Below, piece after piece: positions 1 to 9,754 of a stretch of DNA of 64,000 bases. The translations under genes were made by a program, and so were the position numbers. The notes beneath the pieces are model-generated. The model saw nothing but the letters and a program-made list of their open reading frames with translations. It ran no database searches and was not told the origin of the DNA. The stretch's first letter is position 1. The number at the start of each line of letters is the position of its first letter. Origin of the DNA: Durusdinium trenchii (Eukaryota; Sar; Dinophyceae; Suessiales; Symbiodiniaceae); the NCBI GenBank assembly GCA_963970005.1, contig CAXAMN010004036.1, forward strand, positions 71,847-135,846, given 5' to 3'.

Positions 1-252
1 CGCCGGACGCCGAGGAGCCATTCCTTGGGCTTCCAGCTCCTGGCGAACGGTGGCTCCCAGACCATGGTCAAGAAAGACTCATTGAAAGGGTTCTAGGGTG
101 CTACTGGGCAGTGTGTTCTTTTCTTGGAAGGGTCTGCGATGGGTATGTGTGCCTATAAAGAATAGCCCATCCTTTTCCCGCTTCTGAATCGACTGCCATG
201 CAAGCAGGGTCATTCTTTTGGAATGCCCATGGACCCCCGCATCTTCTTATCT

Positions 253-567
253 TCAGACTTGAGACCGAGAAGCAAGCCGCAAAGCAAAGCGAAGAAAAGC
301 AAAGATCGGTGATTCCTGTCCCCCTTCAGAGTTCTGAATGAGCCCACGCCACGCTCTCGAGCCGGGGTCACTCGCACTAAGCAAACGTCCGTCCCAGCGG
401 TCCCAGCAGGTCCCGTCCGTCCCAAAAGAGGTGTCCTTCAAGTGCTCATTCAACTCCCGTTGGATACCTCGCACGGAGGCCCCGGCGCCGGATTTCAGAC
501 CAAGCTGTAGGCTGGTGACTTCTGATTCGCCCCACCGTGGGTCACCAGCGTGGCCAAAAAAACACAT
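253..567 (-). CDS. candidate exon, unknown protein
   Basis: Open minus frame of about 100 codons with mixed, protein-like composition; readable pieces are GDPRWGESEVTSLQLGLKS and GIQRELNEHLKDTSFGTDG. It could be the 3' part of the minus-strand series of frames that runs back to about 5.1 kb. No family recognised and splice borders not fixed. Confidence 0.35.
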   Translation of the reverse strand: MCFFGHAGDPRWGESEVTSLQLGLKSGAGASVRGIQRELNEHLKDTSFGTDGTCWDRWDGRLLSASDPGSRAWRGLIQNSEGGQESPIFAFLRFALRLASRSQV

Positions 568-1039
568 ACCATTGGCTCGTGGATTTTAAAAAGATCCATG
601 GCAAGGACGTAGGTGTTTCTGCATGGAAAAACACCGATGCAAAGTTCAGTCAATTCATGTCAATTCCCTTCGTCTTCATGGCGTCTTCACAGGGTTTGGC
701 GCCAAGATGCGTTGGTTGGAGGTCTCTTCCAAGATTCGTCTCACAGTTGCAGATCCATCGAGACGCACCACGCTGATCCAACCACCCGCAAAATGAGCAT
801 CTTCCTGGCCGTAGGAAGCTGCAGCAGGCAGTCATTTTATAACATGACATGTTATCACTATCCCGGAGAAAAAGACATGAACATCTCAATGATGTAAGAT
901 GCGGGTTCCAGTGCTGAGAAGGAATCCTTCACCTTCTTCAGCGAACCCTGCAGATGATGAATCCGAAGAATAGGAATAGGCCAAGCTCCCCAACTGGTGC
1001 TTTTCCACAGGAAGCATGTCTACTATATAGTTGGGCCCA

Positions 1040-1161
1040 TGATTCTCTCATCTTCCAGTCAAAGGGCGTCGCGCTCCGTCCGCGCGTCGCGGTCCGCACC
1101 TCTTCGAGCCATCCCAGTAAGGCACGAGTGCCTTCGATCAAATGCAGTCGGACTTCAGCAC
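1040..1161 (-). CDS. candidate internal exon, unknown protein
   Basis: The frame opens after an AG at 1162-1163 and reads VRLHLIEGTRALLGWLEEV followed by RTATRGRSATPFDWK. Third positions are mostly G/C. The AG and the drop into AT-rich sequence below 1040 suggest an internal exon. Function unknown. Confidence 0.4.
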
Positions 1162-1452
1162 CTGCACGCCTCGGGTGGTGACACGTCGTCGCACGCAGCG
1201 TGGTGCGGACGGAGACCTCTGTGGGTCGGAAGAAACGTCCCAGGTCGCTGGAATGTGTCTGGAATGTCTAGGTTTTCCTTCTCCACTTTGGTCACTTCAG
1301 CATGTGGATCTTCCAAGAAAGCAGTTTCACATCTGTCGTTTGGATGGGTTGCCGTATAGATGACAAAAACTGGCCTGCACATGTTGCACGCCATTTTCAC
1401 CTCCAACGACTGGATGGGTTTCGCCGATGACCAGACGTTTCGCAATCTGCAA

Positions 1453-1640
1453 TCAGATTGGAAGATCTGCTCTGCTCCACCTCCCCAGGCACAGCTCCAC
1501 CTTCCCCTTCCCTCCTTTTTCGCCTCTTGCGACACCAAGGCGCAGCCAGCCCAGGAGGTTGCTCCGCGGGTCCCGGGTCTCGGTGACCGCCAGCGCCGTG
1601 TCGTTGGGCCCCCGGCGGTGCGGCGGCGCCGGGAGCACCG
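1453..1640 (-). CDS. candidate exon, unknown protein
   Basis: Strongly GC3-biased minus frame containing PNDTALAVTETRDPRSNLLG then WLRLGVARGE. The plus strand is also partly open here (SVTASAVSLGP), so strand is probable, not certain. An inverted-repeat element begins about 70 bp away on the plus side. Confidence 0.4.
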
Positions 1641-1707
1641 TCCTCGTGGGCGGTTTTCACCACGCCGGCGGGGTTCGACGTTCTTCTGCCCGGGCGTTTT
1701 GGTTGTC

Positions 1708-1811
1708 GTATACCTGGATCTTCCAACTGCAGTCAGAATTTCTGCCTTTTCATCCATAAAACCAGCTTAAAAGGCAGACATTTGGCATAGGTGGAAGATC
1801 CAGGTATATAG
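1708..1811. repeat. inverted-repeat element, family B, copy 1
   Basis: The ends TATACCTGGATCTTCCA and its complement face each other about 100 bp apart. The element continues inward as CTGCAGTCAGAATTTCTGCC. The same sequence recurs inverted near 8.95 kb and in part near 24.25 kb, which marks a dispersed MITE-like family. Confidence 0.7.
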
Positions 1812-2095
1812 CTATATGATCTATATGGCGGATGGTATTTGGCGGAGAAGGGTTGGCCTATGCCCAATGGGAACTGATTGGCCTGCACATATTGGAAGCA
1901 GCTGGTACCATGAGCGAAGGCAACAAAAATGTGTTCCTCCAAATGTTTGGTCTGACTATACTCCTGGCTTTAACAAACACGTCCAAGTCAGTTTACTCAC
2001 AAAGAGACCTGTCCGACATGGCTCTGTGATCTCCACCAAGCTAGATTTTGGATAGTAAGCAACACTGTTGACCAAGCTTCAACATTGTCTTGCAA

Positions 2096-2818
2096 TCAAA
2101 TCCTACTTGTGGATTCTTCTTGCACAAGTTCTTTTTGTTTCCATCCCAAACCGGAGCTGAAACAGGCTGAACCCTCCGCTGTCCACGGTCTTCCAGCTGC
2201 CGCTGTCCGTTCATGGCCGGGCATCCAGCTCGGCCCCACCACGGCGTCCATGCCCGAGAAATCCTCGTTGCGCATCTTCGTGGGCAAGAGTTGCAAATAT
2301 CGACTCCCGTCCTGGCCGCTGGCCGTTCCGCCCAAAGGACCGAACACCGCGACGGACCGCGGGGGTGAGCGATAGACCAATCTGGCGGCTCGGTGTTTCC
2401 GGGTGAAATCGACCTGGGAAGGTCTGTTGTGCACGGTGCCATGCATGGCGCCATGCATCTGCAAAAAGAATGTTGAAGAGATGGGCTGACAATCCAATGC
2501 CCCAAAAGGGCTTTGAAGAGTCCTGGATTCATTTTGATGACTCGGAACAAAACAGGTCGTCTCTGAACTCATCAACAGACTCTTGAAGTAATGTACAGGT
2601 ACCGTCATGGGGAAATACGTCTGGTCTGCGTGTCGCTTGGAGAATGCGTCTCTCGGCTCCTGTGGTGGCCAACGATACTTCACATAGCCAGACTTGATGA
2701 TGGCATCCACGTCCGGCAGAAGAATCTCGCTAATGCCTCGCAGAACGCGAGTGCCGCGCCGTGGCGCCCGTTGGTGCGCCTCCCCAGTGCACCTGGAACT
2801 TCCAATGAACGAAAACAA
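2096..2818 (-). CDS. 240-codon open frame with at least one coding exon
   Basis: The upstream third reads VLRGISEILLPDVDAIIKSG and YVKYRWPPQEPRDAFSKRH. The downstream third reads RLVYRSPPRSVAVFGPLGG and SRYLQLLPTKMRNEDFSGMD with GC3-biased codons. The middle, about 2400-2500, has a repeated CATGCATGGCGCCATGCAT and may be intron. No domain recognised. Confidence 0.45.
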   Translation of the reverse strand: MFSFIGSSRCTGEAHQRAPRRGTRVLRGISEILLPDVDAIIKSGYVKYRWPPQEPRDAFSKRHADQTYFPMTVPVHYFKSLLMSSETTCFVPSHQNESRTLQSPFGALDCQPISSTFFLQMHGAMHGTVHNRPSQVDFTRKHRAARLVYRSPPRSVAVFGPLGGTASGQDGSRYLQLLPTKMRNEDFSGMDAVVGPSWMPGHERTAAAGRPWTAEGSACFSSGLGWKQKELVQEESTSRI

Positions 2819-2963
2819 AACGGACCGGTTCGCCTTATTATTGCAAATGTCTAGACGCGGAGTCTGGAGACATCTTCAGAGTTGAAGAGATATCTCCATT
2901 TCTCTGCGAAAACTCATTTCACCCACGAAACTTCGCCGCTTATAGTGTTCGGTTTTTCTCCTC

Positions 2964-3284
2964 CTAATCCCCTATCTTCCAGATCTGAATTCCCGATCTG
3001 TCCAGTGCGATGGAAGCGATGGAAGCGCTTGCCGCCGCTCCTGGCTTCGGCAGGTTCACAGAAGCCACCACATCTCCAGAGTTCAAGTCCAAGATCCTCA
3101 CGACGAGCTCGCTCGGCTTCTTCTCGACGAGACGAGACGAGACAGGCCGCGTGGAGACCCGTGTTTCACCGGAAATCCTTCGGTGGAAGTCAGGATTCAA
3201 CTCCAAGAGCCCTGCCATCCCTAACTTCTCAAACCTGAGAAAGCTCAGGTATAGCGGAAAATCGACCACATGTTCAATGAACAC
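2964..3284 (-). CDS. candidate exon with a possible beta-propeller-like strand motif
   Basis: Minus frame contains VVRILDLNSGDVVASVNLP, which has the rhythm of a WD40-type repeat strand; this is weak resemblance only. Codon choice (GTG, CTG, AAG, GAC) favours the minus strand, although the plus frame MEAMEALAAAPGFGRF is also open. Short internal tandem repeats (CTCGT, GCTTCCATC) occur. Confidence 0.4.
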   Translation of the reverse strand: MFIEHVVDFPLYLSFLRFEKLGMAGLLELNPDFHRRISGETRVSTRPVSSRLVEKKPSELVVRILDLNSGDVVASVNLPKPGAAASASIASIALDRSGIQIWKIGD

Positions 3285-3287
3285 TCC

Positions 3288-3671
3288 TTAGATCAACTCC
3301 GATCCAGTCTGGTCTTTATAGATCGATTTATAGCCACAAGTTGGCCGTTGGGTCGCCGCACAGCGGGTCGTTCGGTCGAGGGGCGGCTCGCCAGAGAGAT
3401 CTGGATTGCTGTAGACGTGGAGGTGGAAATTGGGATCTTCATACTCCTGAAGACGGCTTGGAAAAGGGTCGAAGCTGTTTTTGTTGGGGGGTTCCAAGAG
3501 GTCAAACGAACGTTGTTGGAGTTCACTGTGAGACATGGACACCAAAGACCGCCCCCGAAACAGAAACTGTTCAGCGAGAGGAATCCTTCGGGATGACTGG
3601 AAAGGGTGTTTTGAAAACACCGTCGACATTGGAGTGACGGTCGCTGTGATACAGTCGGCAGCGACAGTCAC
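3288..3671 (-). CDS. candidate exon, unknown protein
   Basis: Minus frame of 127 codons reading SHSELQQRSFDLLEPPNKNS and LQEYEDPNFHLHVYSNPDLS, hydrophilic and protein-like. It lies directly upstream (minus sense) of the 2964-3284 frame and may be the same gene. Boundaries unresolved. Confidence 0.4.
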   Translation of the reverse strand: MTVAADCITATVTPMSTVFSKHPFQSSRRIPLAEQFLFRGRSLVSMSHSELQQRSFDLLEPPNKNSFDPFPSRLQEYEDPNFHLHVYSNPDLSGEPPLDRTTRCAATQRPTCGYKSIYKDQTGSELI

Positions 3672-3970
3672 TCACTCAGCCCGAAATTCCGATTTGCTCA
3701 GTCTCATTCTGAACCAAGCCCTCTGGCCTCCAGCTTGGAACGAACCAGGAACTATAGACAACTGACATGAATTTGTCAGAAGATTGCATGCTTCACAGCA
3801 TTTCGCCACGTTCGAACCTGGTTGAGATCTCAACTGCTCAGAACATAGTGGCAGGACCGTTGTCGTTCTGCCCTGAAAACGCATTCGCCCGCCTCCATCT
3901 TCTCGGGGACGACTGAGAAGAGCTGCCAATCACCTTGAGATCTCGCGATTTCGCGCGGACCGATGAACAA

Positions 3971-4270
3971 TTACCATGAGGAGGACTTGGCAAAACGTTG
4001 TTCTTTTCCTCTCCAGTTCGTCATTGAAGAGCAAATGGCCGTCGTTTCTGCTCGCCACATGGGATTCAGGAGGGCCACTTCCCCTCCGCCGAGCTGCCCA
4101 AGAGCAGGAACTCTTCTAAACCGTTGAGTCGAATGAGCTCCTGAAGCTTCACCGATTCGACGAATCATTCGTGACATCATGGTCACTCCCGATAGATTGA
4201 ACAGTAACGAGAAGATCAGAACATGGCTAGCCAGTGTCTGTGGAGAAATCGCTCTTGTGGTGGGCCACAA
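3971..4270 (-). CDS. candidate exon of a membrane protein
   Basis: Minus frame with a hydrophobic stretch, LASHVLIFSLLFNLSGVTMM, that could be one transmembrane helix, followed by a basic flank (RRIGEASGAHSTQRFRRV). With the upstream hydrophobic frame at 4455-4835 it suggests a multi-exon integral membrane protein; a short inverted repeat lies in the presumed intron. Confidence 0.45.
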   Translation of the reverse strand: MWPTTRAISPQTLASHVLIFSLLFNLSGVTMMSRMIRRIGEASGAHSTQRFRRVPALGQLGGGEVALLNPMWRAETTAICSSMTNWRGKEQRFAKSSSW

Positions 4271-4362
4271 CCATGCATGATGTCATCATAGGAGTCTTTT
4301 CATCGTCATAGGAGTCCATGCTCAATTCGCCTTGAATCTGGCTCCCTCGATATCCCTCCCCA

Positions 4363-4447
4363 GGGCTCCAGTCGTACCTCCTCAGAAGGTATTTTGGACA
4401 CTCCAAACCCACCCCAAACACCTTCTCAGAAGGTACGATTGGGGGCC
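4363..4447. repeat. inverted-repeat element, family A, copy 1
   Basis: Stem-loop of about 85 bp with ends TCGTACCTCCTCAGAAGGT and ACCTTCTCAGAAGGTACGA around an AAACCCACCCCAAAC core. Similar copies lie near 6.33, 45.23, 51.17, 52.79 and 55.44 kb. Confidence 0.75.
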
Positions 4448-4454
4448 CATAGAT

Positions 4455-4835
4455 TCAGTATACGAACAAACACTGCCCTGACCGCCGCTCGCGATCCGAC
4501 TCCAACTCTCCCAGAGACCGAGACCGCTCCATGTCGTGTTTTCCACGGTGGACCGTTTGAACGTTTGGATGTTGAGGACGTGGAGGACGTGTCTCCCTCT
4601 TGCAATGAACGAAGATGAAGGAAACGCCGCAGAGCAGCAGAAGCTGCAGCTGGGCAATGAGGCTTAGAGTGATGACTAGTGGCAGCCAAGGGTCTACTAA
4701 ACTCCAGGTCATCAGCATGGAATTCACATTGTTCCAATATCCTTGGCCCGAGCTGTGTTGGCCGAAGAGGCAACGAATGTCACCGGATTTGCATTGGATG
4801 ATCGCCACGGTGGTCAAGGGTGAAGGTCTTCCCAC
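4455..4835 (-). CDS. candidate exon of a membrane protein
   Basis: Minus frame of 126 codons. WLPLVITLSLIAQLQLLLL continuing into CGVSFIFVH is a convincing transmembrane segment, followed by a charged tail (MERSRSLGELESDRERRSG). Upstream residues GYWNNVNSMLMTWSLV are also apolar. Probably the same gene as 3971-4270. No family recognised. Confidence 0.5.
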   Translation of the reverse strand: MGRPSPLTTVAIIQCKSGDIRCLFGQHSSGQGYWNNVNSMLMTWSLVDPWLPLVITLSLIAQLQLLLLCGVSFIFVHCKRETRPPRPQHPNVQTVHRGKHDMERSRSLGELESDRERRSGQCLFVY

Positions 4836-4851
4836 GAACGGCTGCTCGAAC

Positions 4852-5160
4852 TTAAGAGTCGATGCATTTTCTACCCCAGTTTCGACGTTTTTGGGCGAAA
4901 ACCGAAGGAAGGAACAATGGGCACCGGCACTTCAGTGGACAACATGAACACATCAAACAAATCCAAAAACCCGGTGTTTTTCGGGGTGCCAACTTGTTGC
5001 TGGGCGAATCCCTCGCGTCCGGCGTTTCGTTTCCGGTCTCATCCGCGGGACTTCTCTGAGTGATGGGATCTCGGAGTTCTCTCCAGCCACCCCAGACGGG
5101 GACATCAAAGTAGAGCCGGAAGGGATCATAGCCTCTCGGTTCGGCTAGAGAAGAACACAC
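4852..5160 (-). CDS. candidate exon, unknown protein
   Basis: Minus frame with EPRGYDPFRLYFDVPVWGGW then RELRDPITQ, followed by a polar stretch and a cysteine-rich CLMCSCCPLKCRCPLF. Likely 5' exon(s) of the membrane-protein gene below it. No start codon can be chosen with confidence. Confidence 0.45.
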   Translation of the reverse strand: MCSSLAEPRGYDPFRLYFDVPVWGGWRELRDPITQRSPADETGNETPDARDSPSNKLAPRKTPGFWICLMCSCCPLKCRCPLFLPSVFAQKRRNWGRKCIDS

Positions 5161-5369
5161 TCGGTTTGGGCTTTGGGAGGTGACTTTAAGGCTTTGGTAT
5201 CTATACTTGGGTAGGGTATCGATATATTAAGGAGAAATAACAAGTAAATTGCTCCTTCAGATGACCCTTTCCGACTCTTCACAACTCACCTTTGGTGGAA
5301 AACACAACTTGATCTTCCTGTTCCAAAACTGTTCAGACCTCTTGTTGCACCTGACCAGTCAATCACCGG

Positions 5370-5515
5370 AGAAGACCGATGTTCGCTTCGGTCCCGCCTG
5401 CCACCGGCAGCAAGGTCGCCTGAGGCGAGACTCCAGGCTCAGCCATGACTCGGTCCACGTGCGGTGCGGCGGTGCCGATGCCAAGGGCGTCAGCTGAACT
5501 CGCTCCTTCGCTCCT
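5370..5515 (-). CDS. GC-rich coding island, frame uncertain
   Basis: Two minus frames are open: one reads ERVQLTPLASAPPHRTWTES, the other, after an AG, reads ADALGIGTAAPHVDRVMAEP. The second has stronger GC3. Sequence around the island is AT-rich and noncoding. Confidence 0.35.
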
Positions 5516-5733
5516 TTCTTGAATCCATGTGGATCTGTGGGTTCATGAGGTGTGAAGAACGGAGATCTATTTGAGTTTGTATGTGGATGAAAGGTGACCA
5601 AAACGAGGTGGAAGTACAGGTGGAAGTACAGCTGGTTCTGGGTTTGTCTAATCCTGTATGTGTTTCTGTTACGTATGAGATAGTTGGAAGTGAAAACAGT
5701 CACGGCCACACATGCCTGCATATTTGATTTGTT

Positions 5734-5916
5734 TTGGGATTGTATTCTTTTGTGCCCGACATGTATCTGCAAGTTATTGCAAGCCTGCTGACGTGCTTCT
5801 TGTGCTCAATCTTTGTGAAACTTCTCTGGATCCCCTTTAGGGACAGAGGGCACGAAATACTGAGCCAAGGAGATGCAGTATGTATATGCGAAGACTTGGG
5901 GGATGCGACGGCTTAG
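5734..5916 (+). CDS. small possible membrane peptide or exon
   Basis: Plus frame ending at TAG near 5914 with apolar run IASLLTCFLCSIFVKLLW and tail DAVCICEDLGDATA. Could be a terminal exon with one transmembrane helix; composition is the only support. Confidence 0.3.
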   Translation: MGLYSFVPDMYLQVIASLLTCFLCSIFVKLLWIPFRDRGHEILSQGDAVCICEDLGDATA

Positions 5917-6079
5917 TGAGACGATTCTGGCGACCAAAGATTTGTGACAAACTCCCAAGAGTTCTCAAAGATTGCATTTATTCACCCCACTTCAGAGGGT
6001 TGCGACCTTCGAAGAGACCTTCGTCAACTTTGACGCATCGTGGCGAGCCATGACATCACTGACATGACAAATGCACGCA

Positions 6080-6303
6080 CACGCTGACCCTCAAAGAGAC
6101 GGATCTTGGAAGGATGTCGCACCTCGAGTCCTGCCCTCTGCGCTGGGGGTCGCTTTGTTACGTGGCGGCGCGGCGCGGTGTGGTCGCGTGTCGCGCGTCG
6201 AGCCAGGTGCAGCACCAAGGATGTGGGCGCTGGAGTGCCAAAAGACATCCTGCCGACAGTGCACGGTGCCACATGAACGTCTGCCAAAACGTCCTGTCAA
6301 GTA
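6080..6303 (+). CDS. GC-rich candidate exon, strand uncertain
   Basis: Plus frame VAPRVLPSALGVALLRGG followed by CGRVSRVEPGAAPRMWALE, ending at a TAG. Minus frames are also open in the GC-rich core. Function unknown. Confidence 0.3.
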
Positions 6304-6325
6304 GACGAACATATGATTTAGCAAC

Positions 6326-6433
6326 CCCTAGGGATCCAAGTACGTCCTCAGAAGGTACTTGGACCCTCCAAACCGACATAAACAGTTTCCAATCACCTTC
6401 TGGCAAGGTACCAAGGTACTTGGATCTCTAGGG
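6326..6433. repeat. inverted-repeat element, family A, copy 2
   Basis: Ends CCAAGTACGTCCTCAGAAGG and AAGGTACCAAGGTACTTGG are inverted; the outer flanks CCTAGGGAT and ATCTCTAGGG look like a short imperfect palindromic target. Core diverged from copy 1. Confidence 0.65.
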
Positions 6434-6720
6434 AACGTTCTTGCTTTTGAGCGTTCTCTATCGCTTTGCTTCGCCCAATTCCTGAAAAAATCATACCACA
6501 TCATGCCACTCTTGACGAAATGAGTCATTGCTGGAGGTGGCTTGTGGTGGTTCAAAGGTTCGCTGAAGGGATTCACAGGTGGCAATTGCATGGTTCCTTT
6601 TTTTACAGCCCATTTTGGAAGATCGAAGCCCCTTCTGTGACTGTAAAAACATCTAAATCCAAGTAATATCGCCCTATATAGGTCACTGCACTTGTCCGTC
6701 ACCCCACGCGAGGGGAGTGA

Positions 6721-6905
6721 ATGCTCCGCACGAAGCCCAAACGCGGGAGAGCGCGGCATATGCGCGCGGTGCAGCGCCGTGCAGCGCAGCGCCTGGCCCT
6801 GGGGATGATCGAACTTCAGAAGTTCCATGCGGCAACTGCCTTCCAAAGGCCTCGTGGAGACGTCTCGACTGAGACCCGGACGGATGCGCCACAGAAGATT
6901 AATCT
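6721..6905 (+). CDS. candidate exon, unknown protein
   Basis: Plus frame beginning with an ATG and reading RAVQRRAAQRLALGMIELQK then FHAATAFQRPRGDVSTETR, an alpha-helical, basic segment with GC3 bias. It opens a 296-codon frame, but codon quality falls beyond about 6905, so only this part is called. Confidence 0.4.
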
Positions 6906-7019
6906 CCCAAGACGGGGTGGTGTTTGGTCCCAGCCAGTGAGTGGATGTGACAGGGGCACCCCGACTTCCTCCAAGTTCGGCACCCCTTTGATCCCCTTTG
7001 TGACTCCTGGTAGTTATAG

Positions 7020-7163
7020 AGACTTGTTACTGTACGCTGCTACGTATGCTTTAACAGTGGACGTCACCAGGCAGATGATGTTGCAATTTCGGCGGGGCCT
7101 CGTGAGGTCCCAAAGCACACTCGTCTCATCCACCTCCAGCTCATCCTGGAGACGCCAAAACCA
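7020..7163 (-). CDS. candidate exon, unknown protein
   Basis: Minus frame RLQDELEVDETSVLWDLTR followed by NIICLVTSTVKAYVAAYS. Acidic then apolar; reads as folded protein. Likely in the same direction as the exon at 7414-7542. Confidence 0.45.
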
Positions 7164-7413
7164 CCGGCTCGGGCAGCAAACCCGGAGAGGGACGAACGAC
7201 AAGACACACGCCCGGCCAAGCGTTCTTGGGAGACTCGACATCTGGACACATCTGGACGCAACTCGTCTCAAGCGCAATTCTGTGACGTCCCGTTCGGTTC
7301 GTGTCCGATCGTTCAATAGTAGTAAGGCCAGGAGCCCCGTTCGTAGCGTCCGAAAGGCTCCCATGTTTTGGAGACATCTTTCAAGCCACAAAAATCATTC
7401 TCAGCGGCTAAAC

Positions 7414-7542
7414 CGGTTGATCAAGCTTGGGAGCGCCCACGTGCAAAGATCCGGCATGCGCCTCCTCAATGTCTGCGACCACACATTGTTTCAGCGATTC
7501 CACCGTCTCTTTGTAGATCACCTGTGCGGTCTGTGCGGGGCT
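7414..7542 (-). CDS. well-bounded internal exon, unknown protein
   Basis: Acceptor AG at 7543-7544, then 43 codons in phase 0 reading SPAQTAQVIYKETVESLKQC and VVADIEEAHAGSLHVGAPK, then a GT donor at 7412-7413. Both borders and composition support an internal exon of a soluble helical protein. It has no ATG. Confidence 0.6.
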
Positions 7543-8093
7543 CTTCGGATTTCATCGATTACCATGTGCATGACTCTCATCGGAAGAGACATCTTTGGGG
7601 CAACCCTATGAACATCACTCTGTTGTGTCAATTTCTTTGTCGGGATCGTCCATACCCAAACGGTCGACCAAACGGGTATCAATCTGCTCGAACCGCTGGA
7701 GGGATGTTGGAGGTTGTACAGCTTAGGTGCTTAGATGTGCTTAGTATGCCACCTGGAAAAACGCCAACAAATCCCTTTGTTTCCTGGTTTGATCATCAAA
7801 TCTGTTTCAGAACTTTAAGAATTGAGTTCTTTTTTATGTATCTATATATCTTCCCACAATGCACAACTCTATATCTTTTTGCTTTGATAGATGAACACGT
7901 CGACATTTTGCACACTTGAAAAATCATATGGCCATGCAGTTTGACCTCTAAACAATCCATTTCTATCAAACCCAAAAAGTTCACGCCATATTGAAGTCTT
8001 TGCCACGTTCTGGATGTGACCTCCTCGTGTTTTTATGGCTACTAAGCTACTCCTCTCCATGTCGCTGCGAGCTCGTCGCCGGCCTTGGCCACG

Positions 8094-8399
8094 ATGGCGG
8101 ACTCGGCCAAGCCTTTGGAAATCGACATCCTCGGACGCGTTCCGCGGCATTCGGCGCTCGGCTGCCTCGGCCTGCTGCAAACAGGCCGGCATGCGCCAGG
8201 GCTCAGGGTGTTTCCCATGTCGCTGGCAATTTCTCAGAAACCGTTCCGCTCTTTTCGTTGCAGCGCGACTCCATCACCGAGCCGCGCGATATCCATGGGG
8301 CTTGTCTCGAAGGCCTGGGCAGGTCACGGCCGGGTCGTGGGTCCTTTTCACCCGGTTTGGGTAGGCGAAGGCGGCGAAGCCGCTGCTCATCTCGTGTGA
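8094..8399 (+). CDS. candidate CDS or exon, unknown protein
   Basis: Plus frame with ATG at 8094: MADSAKPLEIDILGRVPRHS and, further on, GLVSKAWAGHGRVVGPFHPV, ending at TGA. GC3 bias is strong. Minus frames are partly open as well (LQQAEAAERRMPRNASEDVD), so strand is the main doubt. Confidence 0.4.
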   Translation: MADSAKPLEIDILGRVPRHSALGCLGLLQTGRHAPGLRVFPMSLAISQKPFRSFRCSATPSPSRAISMGLVSKAWAGHGRVVGPFHPVWVGEGGEAAAHLV

Positions 8400-8945
8400 T
8401 CTGGTGAGTCCTCTGGTCTGTGAAAACACACGCGCCGCGAGTGATACGATATGATCCCATGGGGAAAGAGACGAGGAAGTGCTGTTTTCGTGTTTTTTTT
8501 GTCTTTTCGTTGTTCTTCTCGTCTCACATCATCTCGCCTTGCCATCTTTCACCGTGCCATCTGGGAGCTCGATCTGGCGCAGAAAGGAAGGGAAATGGAT
8601 GGACTTGGGATTCTTATTGTTGTTTTTTTGCGAAAAAACTGGCAAGGGTCTTGACCTTCTCTTTTTTCCAGGTACTTTTGATCTGAAAAACTCGACTATC
8701 AAATACTATCAAAGGTTGAAACTCGCAATGAAGGGCTGATCCTCGCGCGATTTCGAGGAATTCGGCTGATCCATGCTGATCAACTGAGTCTGTTTTACTG
8801 GTCCTGCGGCCCTGCCTTGATGTCTTTTCGGGGCTTTCCGGAGAGACCTGACGTGTACTTTGCATAGAGCTTGTCCCAGACCTGGCGACGGAGCGGGTTT
8901 AGCCAAATTCGGTGTTGAGGGAAGAGTCTGACGAAAGGACAACAC

Positions 8946-9012
8946 ATATACCTGCCAAAAGGCAGAAATTCTGCACATGCAGTTGGAAGATCTAAGTATA
9001 TAATACCTGGAC
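8946..9012. repeat. inverted-repeat element, family B, copy 2
   Basis: Shorter, inverted copy of the 1708-1811 element: it shares GGCAGAAATTCTGC and GTTGGAAGATC with it. A 460-codon minus frame reads straight through it (YLDLPTACAEFLPF), showing that part of that frame is repeat-derived. Confidence 0.6.
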
Positions 9013-9063
9013 CATCCAATGGGTGTCCAATGCAAATCGCTCCAGCCAGGACACTCGGAAAGT

Positions 9064-9248
9064 CGCATGGTCCTGGTACACACCTTTGTTCGGCCCTTTG
9101 TTCCGCGGTCCCCGTGATCCACGCGGCGTCGGCGGAAACAGACCGGATGCGGTCTGTTTCCGGCGGCCTCCAGGCGATGTTTGATGTAGGGCGCGGCCTT
9201 TTGGACTTTGAACCTTGGGCTGTCTGCAGCTGGATGGTCTGGAGTTCC
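9064..9248 (+). CDS. candidate exon ending at a consensus donor
   Basis: Plus frame VPVIHAASAETDRMRSVSGG and LQAMFDVGRGLLDFEPWAV runs to CCCAA followed by GTGAGTGG, a textbook 5' splice site. Similar exon ends (CCCAAGTGAGTGG) occur at about 32.95 kb. Function unknown. Confidence 0.45.
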
Positions 9249-9339
9249 CAAGTGAGTGGTCTGGGACAGGGGGGGTTCCTTACTAACCTCTTAGAGTTCA
9301 GCACCCAACTCCATGGAACATGCTTTTGACTTGGGAAAC

Positions 9340-9525
9340 AACACATGAGTTCGATGTCCCTTTTGACTTCGGACTGGTCGAAACATGTTCCTTTCCGTCC
9401 TTCGCCACGAATCCACCTGAACCCGTTTGCAGCCCCCGCTCGCCCTCGAACTTCCCCGTCTCGCCAATCCTGCGGAGCAGTGCGACGGACCCGTCCGGGT
9501 AGCGGACCGGTCGCAAGGACGAGCA
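9340..9525 (-). CDS. candidate exon, unknown protein
   Basis: Minus frame RPVRYPDGSVALLRRIGETG followed by GFVAKDGKEHVSTSPKSKG, hydrophilic with strong GC3. Overlaps in another frame with a 460-codon open frame that I do not accept as a whole. Confidence 0.5.
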
Positions 9526-9649
9526 GAATCTGCGTCAGGGAACCGGTCGACAGGTTAAGTGACCTGAACGTTCGGACCCGGAACTCCTGGGGTACCGAAC
9601 TGGGATAGTCGAACGTTCGGGTCCTGACCCACCTCTGTTGGAATTGCTC

Positions 9650-9746
9650 TATCCCAGACACGACCTGTCTGGCACGACCAGTCAACCACCCCCGCCTGAG
9701 GGCAGTCCGGACTGGCAGTCCCCAGACTCGTGTCTGGCAGTCCCAT
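9650..9746. repeat. palindromic element, family D, copy 1
   Basis: CCCAGACACGACC at the left faces CTCGTGTCTGG at the right, with GCAGTCCGGACTGGCAGTCC inside. A second copy with the same words lies at about 61.06-61.17 kb. Confidence 0.6.
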
Positions 9747-9754
9747 GGGGAGGG

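Noticed and set aside
2430..2460. Palindrome CATGGCGCCATGCATGGCG as an operator
   Set aside because: It is probably a short tandem slip inside an intron or exon; nothing links it to regulation.
6721..7611. A 296-codon plus frame
   Set aside because: Only the first 60 codons look coding; the rest lies opposite better minus exons at 7020-7163 and 7414-7542.
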